From Macrolepiota albuminosa (taxonomy: Eukaryota > Basidiomycota > Agaricomycetes > Agaricales > Agaricaceae), in the NCBI GenBank assembly GCA_027475525.1, contig JAMWFC010000102.1:62001-126000 (forward strand): DNA of 64,000 nt. Reading direction: 5' to 3'. Below, piece by piece: positions 49,700 to 59,499 of this stretch; the first letter of the stretch is position 1, and each line of letters begins with the position of its first letter. The notes under the pieces are model-generated. The model did not search any database. It was not told the origin of the DNA and worked only from the letters and a program-made list of their open reading frames with translations. The position numbers were made by a program, and so were the translations under genes.

Positions 49700-50400
49700 C
49701 AACCTCTACTTCAACAGTTGGCACACAATGCTCAATCTATTGATTGGCAGCTCAAACTGCCTATTCAAACTATTTTTGAAAGAGCATACTGAAGAACTTG
49801 AAGTCCAGACCAAGATAAGCTCTGAAGTTGCCAATTAATAACCTTTTCTGTATCCTACCAATAACAGGTCCTTCTTTGTTGATCTCCTTATGATCAAAAG
49901 TATGTGTCAGGAGAACAGGCACATGCCTCTGTCAGAGTTATGCTGCAGGTAACAAAGACTCAAATAGAGCATGACATAGAAAAAGAACTCCATGTTATCT
50001 TGAATAGTGTGAATGAAATGATGCTGCTGATTGAGAAGAAGATACTCCCTATAAAAACATAATTGAATGGTAAAAAACAATTTAAATTAGATAATATACA
50101 GTTCTCTCATGTTTTTGTAACTGTGCTTTGCAAGGTCCCAGGTGTTCAAAAAACCATGCCTATTCTTATCAATGAGTATATTTCTGCCACTAATGTCATG
50201 GTAAACAAAACCACATTTTTCATATGCCTATTGATAACCTGAAATAGAATGTATTTATAACTTGTGAAAGGAAAGAAGAGGGGTTTTATTCACCAGTAAA
50301 TGCATCAGACACTACTTGCATGAATTACTTTGACTTCTCAAAAGCACTAAGGAGTTTGCCTATGAAATCAACAATGAACTAATGATGGATTTGCCACATG
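49700..50400 (-). pseudogene. Fossil FunK1 fungal protein kin­ase
   Basis: Minus-strand translation gives KLLSAFEKSK and FMQVVSDAF (50290-50380), then AYEKCGFVYHDISGRNI (about 50165-50235), an HRD-like catalytic loop, then LIDKNRHGFLNTWDLAKHSY (about 50095-50180) and, further left, LLLNQQHHFIHTIQD plus MEFFFYVMLYLSL (about 49960-50040). This block order is that of FunK1 kinases, which are expanded in mushrooms. Frames change and stops are frequent, and CpG is nearly absent. Limits are approximate. Confidence 0.7.
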
Positions 50401-52560
50401 ATTCTTAACCATTTATTTTCAACCATCTATAAAGCCAGACAACAACAACTATCATTATCACCCCACTCCTGCTTGTGAGAGTGAGCTCTGGTATTGTTTG
50501 TTATTCTGGCCACTATAAGGGACTGGACTGTCATTGCCATTAATAGGCTTAATTCTATTCTACTGCTATATGCAAGATTTTGTACACCAACTAACACACT
50601 GTCAAGGGACTCTTCATCACTTCCTTCTTTTACTCCTTATTCCTTCATTCTTTCTTTATTCATTTCCTTATTTCCTTTGTCATTTTTTTATTTTACTGCT
50701 TTTATTCTTTCAACACTATCTATTAGTATTACTTTTAGCCTTTGAGGTGCTCTAGTTCTTTAGCTATCATTCAGACAAGTGTGGCTCCTTCAACACCACA
50801 TACAGGCTGCTTACATAAGCTGAAGTTTGCCAGAGTTTGTCCCTTGTTTGTGCAATTGTTGGTGTTGTCAATTTTTAAGTTTTTTAAGGTTTTGTTGTCT
50901 TGTACACTTGTTTCTCAAGCTTTAGAGGCCCCAAAAGTATATAGAGAATCTCTAGAATTGTTCTCTTTAAATCTCTCTCTGCTAGCTGTGTGACTGAGCC
51001 ATAGCCTCCAGAGGTCACTTTTACACACACTAACTAAACAACCACTTTATGACATTCTCTCAAGTTCCTTTTTTTTAACTGCATGTTTCTATGAATTTGA
51101 AGCTACTAAGGCCACTTGGTTGGTAGTTTTTGTCTGACATCAGCAATCTACATTGACACTACTCTGATTGAGCAGACTCAGCTATATGCACCCACTTCAG
51201 GCTGAAAAAGAAAGATCTTTATACTATAACCACATTCTACACCCTCATCAAAAAAGCTGAGCTCCTCATGTCAATTCTCAGGATGCTCCATTTGCACTGT
51301 TACTTGTGCATTCAGCTCATCCAGCACATCCAGCATGTCTACTGCTCTAGCATTCATTTAGCATTTGAATTCTGCTTTCCATCCACCAACAGGCACCAGC
51401 TCTCATGCATTCTCATCTTGTAAAAGATTATGTGCTTCTTCACCATCATGCATGATGCATGCTCAGAGTTGGAAATGTGGATAGATCACATGAATATTTG
51501 TATTGAGTAGATGGCTCATTGCTATTTGATTTTTCTGATGGATATAATTTTATATTCAATGACAATAGATCTATCAAGGCATATTTTTGTAGCATAACCT
51601 TAGTTATTAGATATATAGTGGAGATAGATATCACAATAATAACATAATAAGATAGAGTCTCATTTGTGGGCCACTATCAACAATTGTAAACACATGGTCA
51701 TTCTTTGTTTGGACTCTGAACCATGACTACAGTAAGTTAGTGCTTTGACTTAGATATATGCATAGTATTAATACATATCTTCTCAAACAATAGTACTGGT
51801 ATCACTACTGTTGGAGGAATAAGAACTTGATATGTTTGTTAAACTTGGCACAAATAGCAGATGCAAATATACCATGTGATATTGGCACTAACTTGAGGCC
51901 ACCAAAAGTGTTTTAATAGATTTGCCTCTGTAGTGTTGATGAGCTCCTATTACAGCTGGCTACAGATAGCACCAATATCTGCACCTTATATTAGCCCACT
52001 GGTAGTACCAGAAGTAGCATGCTTTAGCATTTCTGGCACTAATTTTTTCATATTTTTATACTAATAACTTGCAGCTACAGCCTCCAATTACTTCAGGACC
52101 ACTTTTTATAGCACCACTTATTCTTTGCACCACTGTTGACACCTCGCTGCATCTTGCCACTTGCACTCTAAGGCTATACATTTACATGGACACTTGGCAT
52201 TAGTCAATCCAGAATAATACTCTTAGTTAGTGGCAGCACTTACAAGATAGAATAATGAAGTATTTTCATGATAGTATTATTATGGACTTTTTTTACCATA
52301 CAATTTACTTTATTGCATTTACTTACATTCTTATCAGTTCACCACTCTCTAGCGGCACTTAGCCTCTTAGCATTGGCTAACTTCCTTTACTATAAATACT
52401 TATTTTTTATTAGTAGCACATTATCAATTTTGCAGTAGGAATTGTATTCTAACATTTTAGTTATTATATGCAACAAACTACCTTTTGTTGACCGTGTCAG
52501 CAATAAGACTCTGCTTTAGTTTTCTCTCTCTCTTTCTAGCACCTTGCAACTACAGCTTGG
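50401..52560. other. Decayed repeat DNA with LTR-like pieces
   Basis: AT-rich and CpG-poor. 50599-50640 (tgtcaagggactcttcatcacttcc) resembles 47356-47395. The TATA-bearing block at 52388 matches 45946. No coding potential recognised. The right limit is where CpG returns, next to the gypsy integrase piece. Confidence 0.5.
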
Positions 52561-52564
52561 CATT

Positions 52565-52957
52565 TGTACTGACCAAAATACTGAATATGTTGCTTCACTC
52601 CAATAAGATTCGTCGCCATTGGCTGCCTTGAAGAGCGCTTGCCAAACATCAAAGTGTGGTCTCTCTACCAGGCCATTGGCATGCTTGTTGTAGCCAGATA
52701 CTCAAATGTGATGGATGTTGTATTTTTTGGGAATTATGTTAGCGCTTTGATAATTGGTGCACAGTTATCTGTGACAATTTCTCTTAGCGCTTCCCAATGG
52801 CAAATAATATCCTCAAACAGCCACTTGGTGACCGCCTCCGTTGATGACGCCAACTGTGGTTGGGTGCGCTGGACATATACGCAGTACAACGCCGTCTCCA
52901 GTGCCTGGCGTGCATAGTTGTGAGGAGTCCTGACAGGGTCCCAGTGTGCTCAAGTGG
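52565..52957 (-). pseudogene. Ty3/gypsy integrase core fragment
   Basis: Minus-strand translation gives YARQALETALYCVYVQRTQ, then TKWLFEDIICHWEALREIV and TDN (catalytic Asp), then a stop, KKYNIHHI, and KHANGLVERPHFDVWQAL (catalytic Glu), followed by KAANGDESYWSEATYSVFWS. This is the core domain of a basidiomycete gypsy integrase. The protein breaks off at 52565, where CpG-poor DNA begins, and at 52957, next to the LTR. Two or more stops are present. Confidence 0.8.
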
Positions 52958-54765
52958 AGGTGATACAACGATGTGCTAGATTATAGCGCTTCGGGGGCTA
53001 CCTGGCAGATGGTAAGCGTCATAGTTTAAGCAAAGATATTAAAAAAAAAACGAGTAGCACAGCGTATTGTGCCCATAGGTGGCACCGTAAACAATGAAGA
53101 CGAGATAGATGAGGCTAGCTGTCAGGTTCCGCTGATGACGGGGGCCTCCGGGGGCAAGCAGGTCCTTACTAGGCAGACTCGAAGTCTACGGAGAGTCTCC
53201 GGGTGAGTTCTGGAGTTTTGGATAGGGTGCAGGGTGGCTACGGAGTGCCGGAGTTTGTAAGAAGAGGTAGAGCAGGATCCTGGGCTAAGTCCGGAATACG
53301 GGGCAGGAGTGGGCAGAGCCTTGCTAGGGCCAAGGGGTGATTGGAAAAAGAGACTGAGACCGGGAGACTGAGACTGGAACCGGGAGACTAAGTTAGAATT
53401 GAAGTGAGACTTAGGAGGGCCGAGAGACCTGAGAGAGTAAGACAGATAGATTGAGATAAGTACGAAATAGACAAGAGAGTATAGAGACGAGTTTATGGCA
53501 ATATCAAGACTACCGTAACATACTACAAGCTGCGGGTTAAGTACCAGGTGCCGGCTGAGCTCCGGGCCCCCTGGGTAAAGTCCGTACCCTCTCTCCATAT
53601 GGTGCATCCCATGCGGCGTATTGTCCAGGTATCAGTCCTCTGCGGTCGTGTGGTCCCAGGGAGCGTAGATGGGTTGCGGTGTATTGCCCGGATTCGGGAG
53701 TGGCACCGGGAGGGCGGCGTCAAGTGGGGGGCGGCCTCCAGCATGATCGATCGAGGCTTGGGGCGGCGTCCGGGGCACGTGGCACATTGGCGGGGCTTCG
53801 GGCCTTATCTGGGGGTTGAGCATCGGGTTGGGCCGGGTCGGCCTTGGTCGGGGTGGCATCAGATCTAGTCGGTCTTGTCCCGATGTGTTCCGGAAACGTG
53901 CTGGAGAGTTGGATTTCAAAGGAGAGGTTCTAGGCAGGACTTACTGGGGGTCAGGGTGGCGTAGGTGTGGCTCGTGACACTAGCGCCCGATGCAGCAACA
54001 AAGTCAAAGGAAGCTAGTGCGATTTGAACGCTAAGTGTAACTTGTCTGCTCAAGAGGTTACGATTCATTGTTATATATATGTAAAGTAGCTATTTTATAT
54101 ATTATGCACTACCGTGTTTGCCAAGATACCAGTCCATCTGCAGTGCTACCTCCTAGCGCCTCTCCTCGTGGTTTCCTCTAACGGCAATCTTTTGCACATG
54201 GATGACGGCGACCCAACTGCGTTATGACCCACGGCGACCAGTAGCGACTCTATATTGGCTTAGAATTGCATGAGTCTCCTCACTTTTATTATAACTCCAA
54301 TTGGCCAGGCTGTTCCAGGGTATGGTCAGAAAATCCTCAACAGACGCCATGAGCACTAATGTCAGTGCTACTCATTGTATCAGTTCCTGACAGGTCCAGA
54401 TGTCAGATTTAGGTATATCCAGTGCCGTCGTCATTGATCCTTTTAGACTTCTGATTGAAGTGCTTCGTCAAATGGCAGCGCCTGCTGCTGGCTCCTTCTG
54501 GAAGTGATCAGGGTTTAGTTAGAGTCCTCTCCCACCGTCGTGTTAGCGCTATACATTATGAGCTTCCTTTGCCCTTGGGATAGGTGAATGGAGTGTGCTG
54601 AAGACCTGGTAGCTAGTGGTTAGGGTAAATGGCTAAGTCCTGTAGTAGGTTGCCAGAGCTAGAGCTGCTCTATATTCCCAACTGGTCACTAGAGTCCTGA
54701 ATACGTCAAGTGTCGGTTGGCCTATAATGTCCCTTGATGCGCTCAGTCCGAGTAGAAGCCTATCA
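52958..54765 (-). repeat. 3' LTR of the gypsy element, split by a solo LTR
   Basis: The inner end is tatca at 54765, next to the polypurine tract. A tgata at 52958 could be the outer end and would pair with it. After removing the nested solo LTR and its duplicated 5 bp, the length would be about 943 bp. A start at tgtaac (54036) is an alternative. The right two-thirds match the decayed copy at 47.3-48.0 kb. Confidence 0.5.
53120..53979. mobile_element. Solo LTR, 860 bp, nested
   Basis: TGTCA at 53120 and TGACA at 53979 are inverted ends. The 5-bp target duplication ctagc flanks it at 53115-53119 and 53980-53984. It is GC-rich and unlike either neighbour. No internal coding region remains, so it is the product of LTR-LTR recombination of an otherwise absent element. 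Confidence 0.88.
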
Positions 54766-54777
54766 TCTCCCCCCAAC
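54766..54777 (-). promoter_or_regulatory. Polypurine tract of the gypsy element
   Basis: The minus strand reads gttggggggaga directly before the LTR start TGATAGG. This is the primer for plus-strand DNA synthesis and fixes the element's orientation. Confidence 0.75.
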
Positions 54778-54854
54778 TGAAAAATTGACTGTCCTCAGTC
54801 AAATGCCGTCATTAATTTGCCTGCGCTACGGTCCGTATGATGCCGCCGGCGTCT

Positions 54855-54860
54855 TATAAA
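54855..54860 (+). promoter_or_regulatory. TATA box of the antisense gene 1
   Basis: tataaa followed by a CT-rich stretch and ATG 57 bp downstream (54912), the usual arrangement of a fungal core promoter. Confidence 0.6.
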
Positions 54861-54911
54861 AATCGTTTTCAGCACTTCTCCTTCTTGTGTTTTTCTTCCC
54901 CTCTTTCCAGC

Positions 54912-57429
54912 ATGTCCACTCCTTTCGATGCCTCTGCTCTCTGCAATTTCCTGGCCAAGGCCTCCTATTTATTCGATCACGCTAAGCCTGTCGGTCCCGT
55001 CAATGCGCCACAAACTGTCCCTGGCATTATGCAACTTTATTGGCGCTGGCTCGTAGTCCGTGGTTTTGACAGTTCCTGGGTGTGGGATGTTGAGGTTCGT
55101 GAATGGTGCATGGCTCAGTACCGCGAATATGAGGGAGGATGCTGATTGGTTACGACCATTTGCGGACTTGTTTGTAAGTTTTTAGGTTTGATTTTGGATT
55201 TGTGGCGCTAAGGTTCAGTGCCCATACTAGGCTCCTTCTCTGTCCAATGAGATCGACGCCCTGCTGGCTAGCACTGAGGTTGGCAAAGTAAGTTTCTCCT
55301 CTTCTTCCTTACGTTTCCAATATTAACCCTGAGTAGTTAGTTGCTACGTCGCCCACCATTGCCAGTCTCTCTAGTGTTCCGTCAGCTTTTACCGTTTCTT
55401 CCAATCCGGCCGCTCCTGCTGCTCCTGTCTCTGTCCTGCCTCCTCCCGTTGTTGGTAGTCCTTTTTGTGGTGATGCTTCTCCCACTCGTACTGGGCCCAT
55501 TGTCGCTTCTCTCACTTGTACCGCGCCTCCTCATTTGGCCATCAAACGGATTGCCGTTACCGCCAGTGAGCCCTGGCCCAAACCTAACCATACTATTTCT
55601 TGCCTTCCTCCCCGTAACTTTGCCATTGTTATTAACCGCGCACCTCCTGCTCTCGCTAGCCCTCCTAAACGTACCATGCGTCCTTGTTTTCCTGCCTCTA
55701 GTTCTTCTACTAACTTTGCTTCTCAGATCAATCTCCCTGCTTGTGTTGCCTCTTTATATGTTGTAAGTGTTTTCTTTTAAGATCGCTTGTTTCTAGCGCC
55801 TGATCAAGCCCTCCTTAGGTGCCCAATCAGACTATGTTTACCGACGCAGAGCTTTGTGATTTGTTGCGCCTTTGTTGCGATACTACCGTTATTGATACCG
55901 GCCTCCCGGCTGGTGTCCAAGTACTCAGCGCTAAGAAGAAGGTTACAGTGGTGCCCGTGGAGCGCCGTGCCTTTAGGGCAAAGATTGGCGCGGTAAGTGC
56001 TTGTTCATCCCTGAAAGGTTGATGACGTCGCTAACTTCTTTCTCAGTGCGATAAATGTTGGTCTGAAAACGATTCTGAGGGTTGCTGGTTTCCTACCACC
56101 TCTCTTCCCTGCTACCGCTGCGATGCGCTGAAATGGGGCTATGCCTTCAATGGGATTCGTACTCGTGAACGTGGTAGGGACACTATCATGCAACGCAATT
56201 ATAAGCGCGCAGTTTTAGTTCGTAACGCCCAGGCCTTCGTGCTACAGCAACGCGATCTGGCCGCTACTCATCAGCCCACTGTGATTAGCGCTGCAAGCCT
56301 AGCACTTCCCATCACCCAGGATGGCACCACCGTGGCGGCCCCCTTTGCCCGCTCTCCCTGCCATTCCATCCCTTCGAAACGTAAGCCTGTCATCACCTCT
56401 CCTAGCAAGAGTCCCAGTAAGCGCCGAGAGCTAGCGCCTGCTACTCCCATGGTCTTATCTTCTACTGAGTCATCTACTGATGAAGGCGAGGATACCGAAA
56501 GGGATGCTGAGGGCAAGGATGACGATGAGGCTGGGCCCGTAGTCGACACTGATGCGCTGTTGGCGGTACGCACTCTTCTGCTTCGCCTTACTCCCCCTAT
56601 CGCCGCTAACCCTTATCAGAGCGGCCCCAGTGGTAATCGGTGCGTAGTCCTCGTGTGTCCCTTTTCTGTGGCGCTAACTTCTTTGTCGCCAGATCTCCTA
56701 CTCCTTCACTTCCCATCGTCGTGAATGTCCCTCCCGCCAAAGATGTCGTAATATCTGTTACCGGCACTACCCCTGCTCCTGAGCCTATCGCAGCTAGCGC
56801 CTCCCCCATCGCCCTTCCTATTACTCCGTCTCTTACTCCTCCTCGCAGCCTCTCTTCCTTCCCCAGTACTTGCGAGTCTTCCACCGCGCCTGAGTCTGAA
56901 GGGACCTTAGTGGCTCAGGGTGAGCACCGTTGCTGCTGGAGATACTTGCCCTTTTATGGCATCCACCTTTCCTCCGCTAGGGCCATGTCCCCAGGTGATG
57001 AGTGCCACGAATGGACCCCCCATGCTCCTGTAACCGTTCGAGTAAGTCTGCATTCCTTCGTTAGTTTGTCTTTTCTCTAACCTCTGCTAAGTTCGATCCC
57101 TTCTGGACTCCTCCCCCTGCCATGCGTGTTTCCGGCGACGCCTACTCTTGGCTTGGGGATGAGTTGAGTTCTCTTATCCCGTCACTCCCCTTTGTCCTGC
57201 CGCTGATGTCCGCCAACAACTTTGCCATGTCAAGGACGCCACCGATGTCATCGGTAGCGAACTCGCCATCCTACGACCTTGTGTCTCCACTTTAGCACGC
57301 CGTGAGCTCCTTCTGCTTGAGCTTCATGACAACATCACTGATGTGCTCAAGTGGCAAGCGAGTAACGCCATTCAGGACAGGGATTTGCTCTCTTTAGGTC
57401 ATCCCGCTCCTTCTGAGTCTGATGCGTAG
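54912..57429 (+). pseudogene. Antisense spliced gene 1 in gypsy element, Zn2Cys6-like protein
   Basis: About eight exons with consensus ends, several gtaagt donors: 54912-55173, 55231-55287, 55337-55762, 55819-55992, then from 56047 to about 57429. N-terminal block: MSTPFDASALCNFLAKASYL and YWRWLVVRGFDSSWVWDV. Then a Pro/Ser-rich part, a helical part (TDAELCDLLRLCCDTTV), and a Cys cluster at 56047-56130: C-x2-C-x8-C-x8-C-x2-C (CDKCWSENDSEGCWFP, CYRCDALK), like a Zn2Cys6 domain without the sixth Cys. The end is a coiled coil (ELAILRPCVSTLARRELLLL). Two frameshifts (about 55135 and 57180) interrupt this copy. I do not know the function; DNA binding is plausible. It is antisense to the element's pol. 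Confidence 0.6.
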
Positions 57430-57910
57430 TTGCCAGCCTGTAGCGCTTCGAACTTTGTGGACTTTGTAACTTTGGATACATAGTTTGTGATAGCCCTACC
57501 AAAAATAAATGCTCCTCCCCTTTGTTCCGAAATTGTCAGTTTGTAAGTAATCAATTACAAAATAAGAAAAAGGAGAAACGCTCAGTAAATCATCATAGCG
57601 TAGAAAACCCCTATTACCAGCGCGACCCAATAGCCAATATCGCACCAGCCTAGGAAGAAATAGGTATTGTCTGTAGAAAAATAAGTTGATTCATGCAAGA
57701 AGTTTTAATGTATAAGAAATAGAGTGCCACTGATTGCTTGTGGTTATTCGGTGATGGTGGCTATAAGCGCTAGATCTCAAAGGTTAACTTCCTCTTCGTG
57801 CAACCTAAAAATGAGTCAAGTGCATCCTATTGGTTTGTGTCTGCGTCAGGGTCCAAGCCCCTTGAGAAATACCCTCCCACGCTGTCCTAGTTGAAACACT
57901 GTCCAAGTCC

Positions 57911-57916
57911 TATAAA
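57911..57916 (+). promoter_or_regulatory. TATA box of antisense gene 2
   Basis: tataaa 43 bp upstream of the ATG at 57954. The 520 bp between gene 1 and gene 2 hold no other feature I can see. Confidence 0.55.
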
Positions 57917-57953
57917 TTGCCCATGCTTCAACAGCATCTCATCAGTTTTTGCT

Positions 57954-58465
57954 ATGGAAAGCCCAACCGGCATCGTGTGGACCCCCCGCTGTGATCGCGC
58001 TCATGTCATGATTGATCCCCCCACTTTTCTGGAACGCGCTACCTCGTTCTTCCACCACTACCCGGTGGTCGGTGTGCCCGGACTGACCAACAGAGTCGTT
58101 GAGTTAGGTCATCGCTGTCAGCTACTTCGTGCGGCTTGTGAGATTTGGAACGATGAGCTGCCGCTAACCCATTTTGGTATGGAGAAGAACTGGAGTCGGA
58201 TTTTTCAGGTGCGCTATTGCCTTTTTTGCCCTCCTTCTCTTCTGATAGTCTCCAAATAAAGCAAATCATGACCAAGGAAATGAAAGAATGTTTTGAGCTG
58301 CTGCTGGAGGAGAGTCACTACCTGGTTTGTTGCCTTATTACCTCTTTTCTTCCTTCTAACGCGTTGCTTCGCTAGGCAACCCGCTCCTCTACCGGTGGCT
58401 GGCTTTTTTGTGGTCCTGCTGAAGGCTGGAGGCCTCCCAGGCCTCTCCTTTTGCCCGGTCCTTGA
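57954..58465 (+). CDS. Antisense gene 2 in gypsy element, small protein of unknown function
   Basis: Exons 57954-58208, 58262-58324 and 58376-58465 give 135 residues without a lesion. The sequence starts MESPTGIVWTPRC and contains FFHHYPVVGVPGLTNRVVEL, RAACEIWNDELPLTHFG and MKECFELLLEESHYL. It is mostly helical, with no signal peptide or known domain. The last exon is tentative. It lies on the same strand as gene 1, opposite to pol. Confidence 0.5.
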
Positions 58466-58703
58466 TGCTCACCCGTCTCCCATGTCGTTTATATAAGTCA
58501 GCTCCTTCTTTCCGTGGCGCCACTGGGCTGACAGATTTTAGATACTTGATTTCTTTTGTCATAGTTATATGAACTGCATTGTTGTTGTTGCCCCTCCTCA
58601 TGATTGTTTTGCGCATGTAAGAATTCCCTAGTATCTGCGACCCTGCAAGTAGCTTGAGGTACTTTATGGGTTCTGGCGCTGTTAACCCGGTTAGTATCAC
58701 ATC

Positions 58704-59328
58704 ATGCCAGAAGTTTTCCTTCTCCTTGATGAACCCGAACACCTTTACCGTCCCGCTATCCTAGACCAATTGGAGCAGTTCCTTGCTCTAATGCCCACTG
58801 GCAGCTTTTCCCACGAGAATGGCAACACTATGATCCTGGTACGCAGGTACCAAATTCTGAAGAATGGATGGTTGACGTCGACCCATCCATAGTCACCGTA
58901 CGCCTCCCCTTAGCACGGGTCGTGAGTAATACTCATGCGTTGTGCAGAAGCCAGTTACGGGTACTGCTCTGAGTCTGGCCAGCCTACTCCACAAAACGGG
59001 AACCTTGGTTAGTTCTTTTCCTTTTCTGACCTGAGGTTGTTAACTCCATGCCATCTCTAAGAGTCTCTCCTGGCTCCCCCTTCCCCCTCTCATCAATCTT
59101 GATGCATGTCGGGCCATATTAGAATGCATGGCCTTTCCTTACCCATTGTTTGAGTCCCGCCCGGATGGGGACGGGTGGTACTCATCCCCCAACCCTCCTG
59201 CCACTCCTCCGGGCGCTTCTCGTGCTCCTTGCCCAGGCACTCCTCCCACGCCTCCTCCTAGCGTTCCCGTTCCTCCTATTCCATCTGCTAACGCACCACC
59301 TCCAGGCCCTCCTCCCACCCGCAGGTGA
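58704..59328 (+). other. Further plus-strand frames, Pro-rich end
   Basis: Two frames on the same strand as genes 1 and 2. 58704-58845 encodes MPEVFLLLDEPEHLYRPAIL and continues after a possible gtacgc intron into SEEWMVDVDPSIVTVRLPL. 59128-59328 encodes a tail with PP repeats ending PPPTRR. They may be exons of a third gene or the end of gene 2. Not recognised. Confidence 0.4.
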
Positions 59329-59499
59329 CCTAAAGATCAAGTGAAAGGTCCATGTCGACAGTCTGCATCTTTGGGGTAGTTCAATTAGTTGTAGTCATAG
59401 TCTGATCACCTGTTCCTTGTGTACTAGTACCGCTTGTTTATTTATTCTTTTCTAGTTGTTGGGTTGCCTAAGTCTGATCCAAAGGGGCACTAACGGTTA

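Noticed and set aside
50494..50993. Hydrophobic open frames that resemble membrane proteins
   Set aside because: They arise from T-rich decayed DNA; part of it resembles another LTR-like block at 47.36 kb.
53122..53920. Open frames within the solo LTR
   Set aside because: The region is bounded as an LTR by inverted ends and a target duplication; the frames have no known domain.
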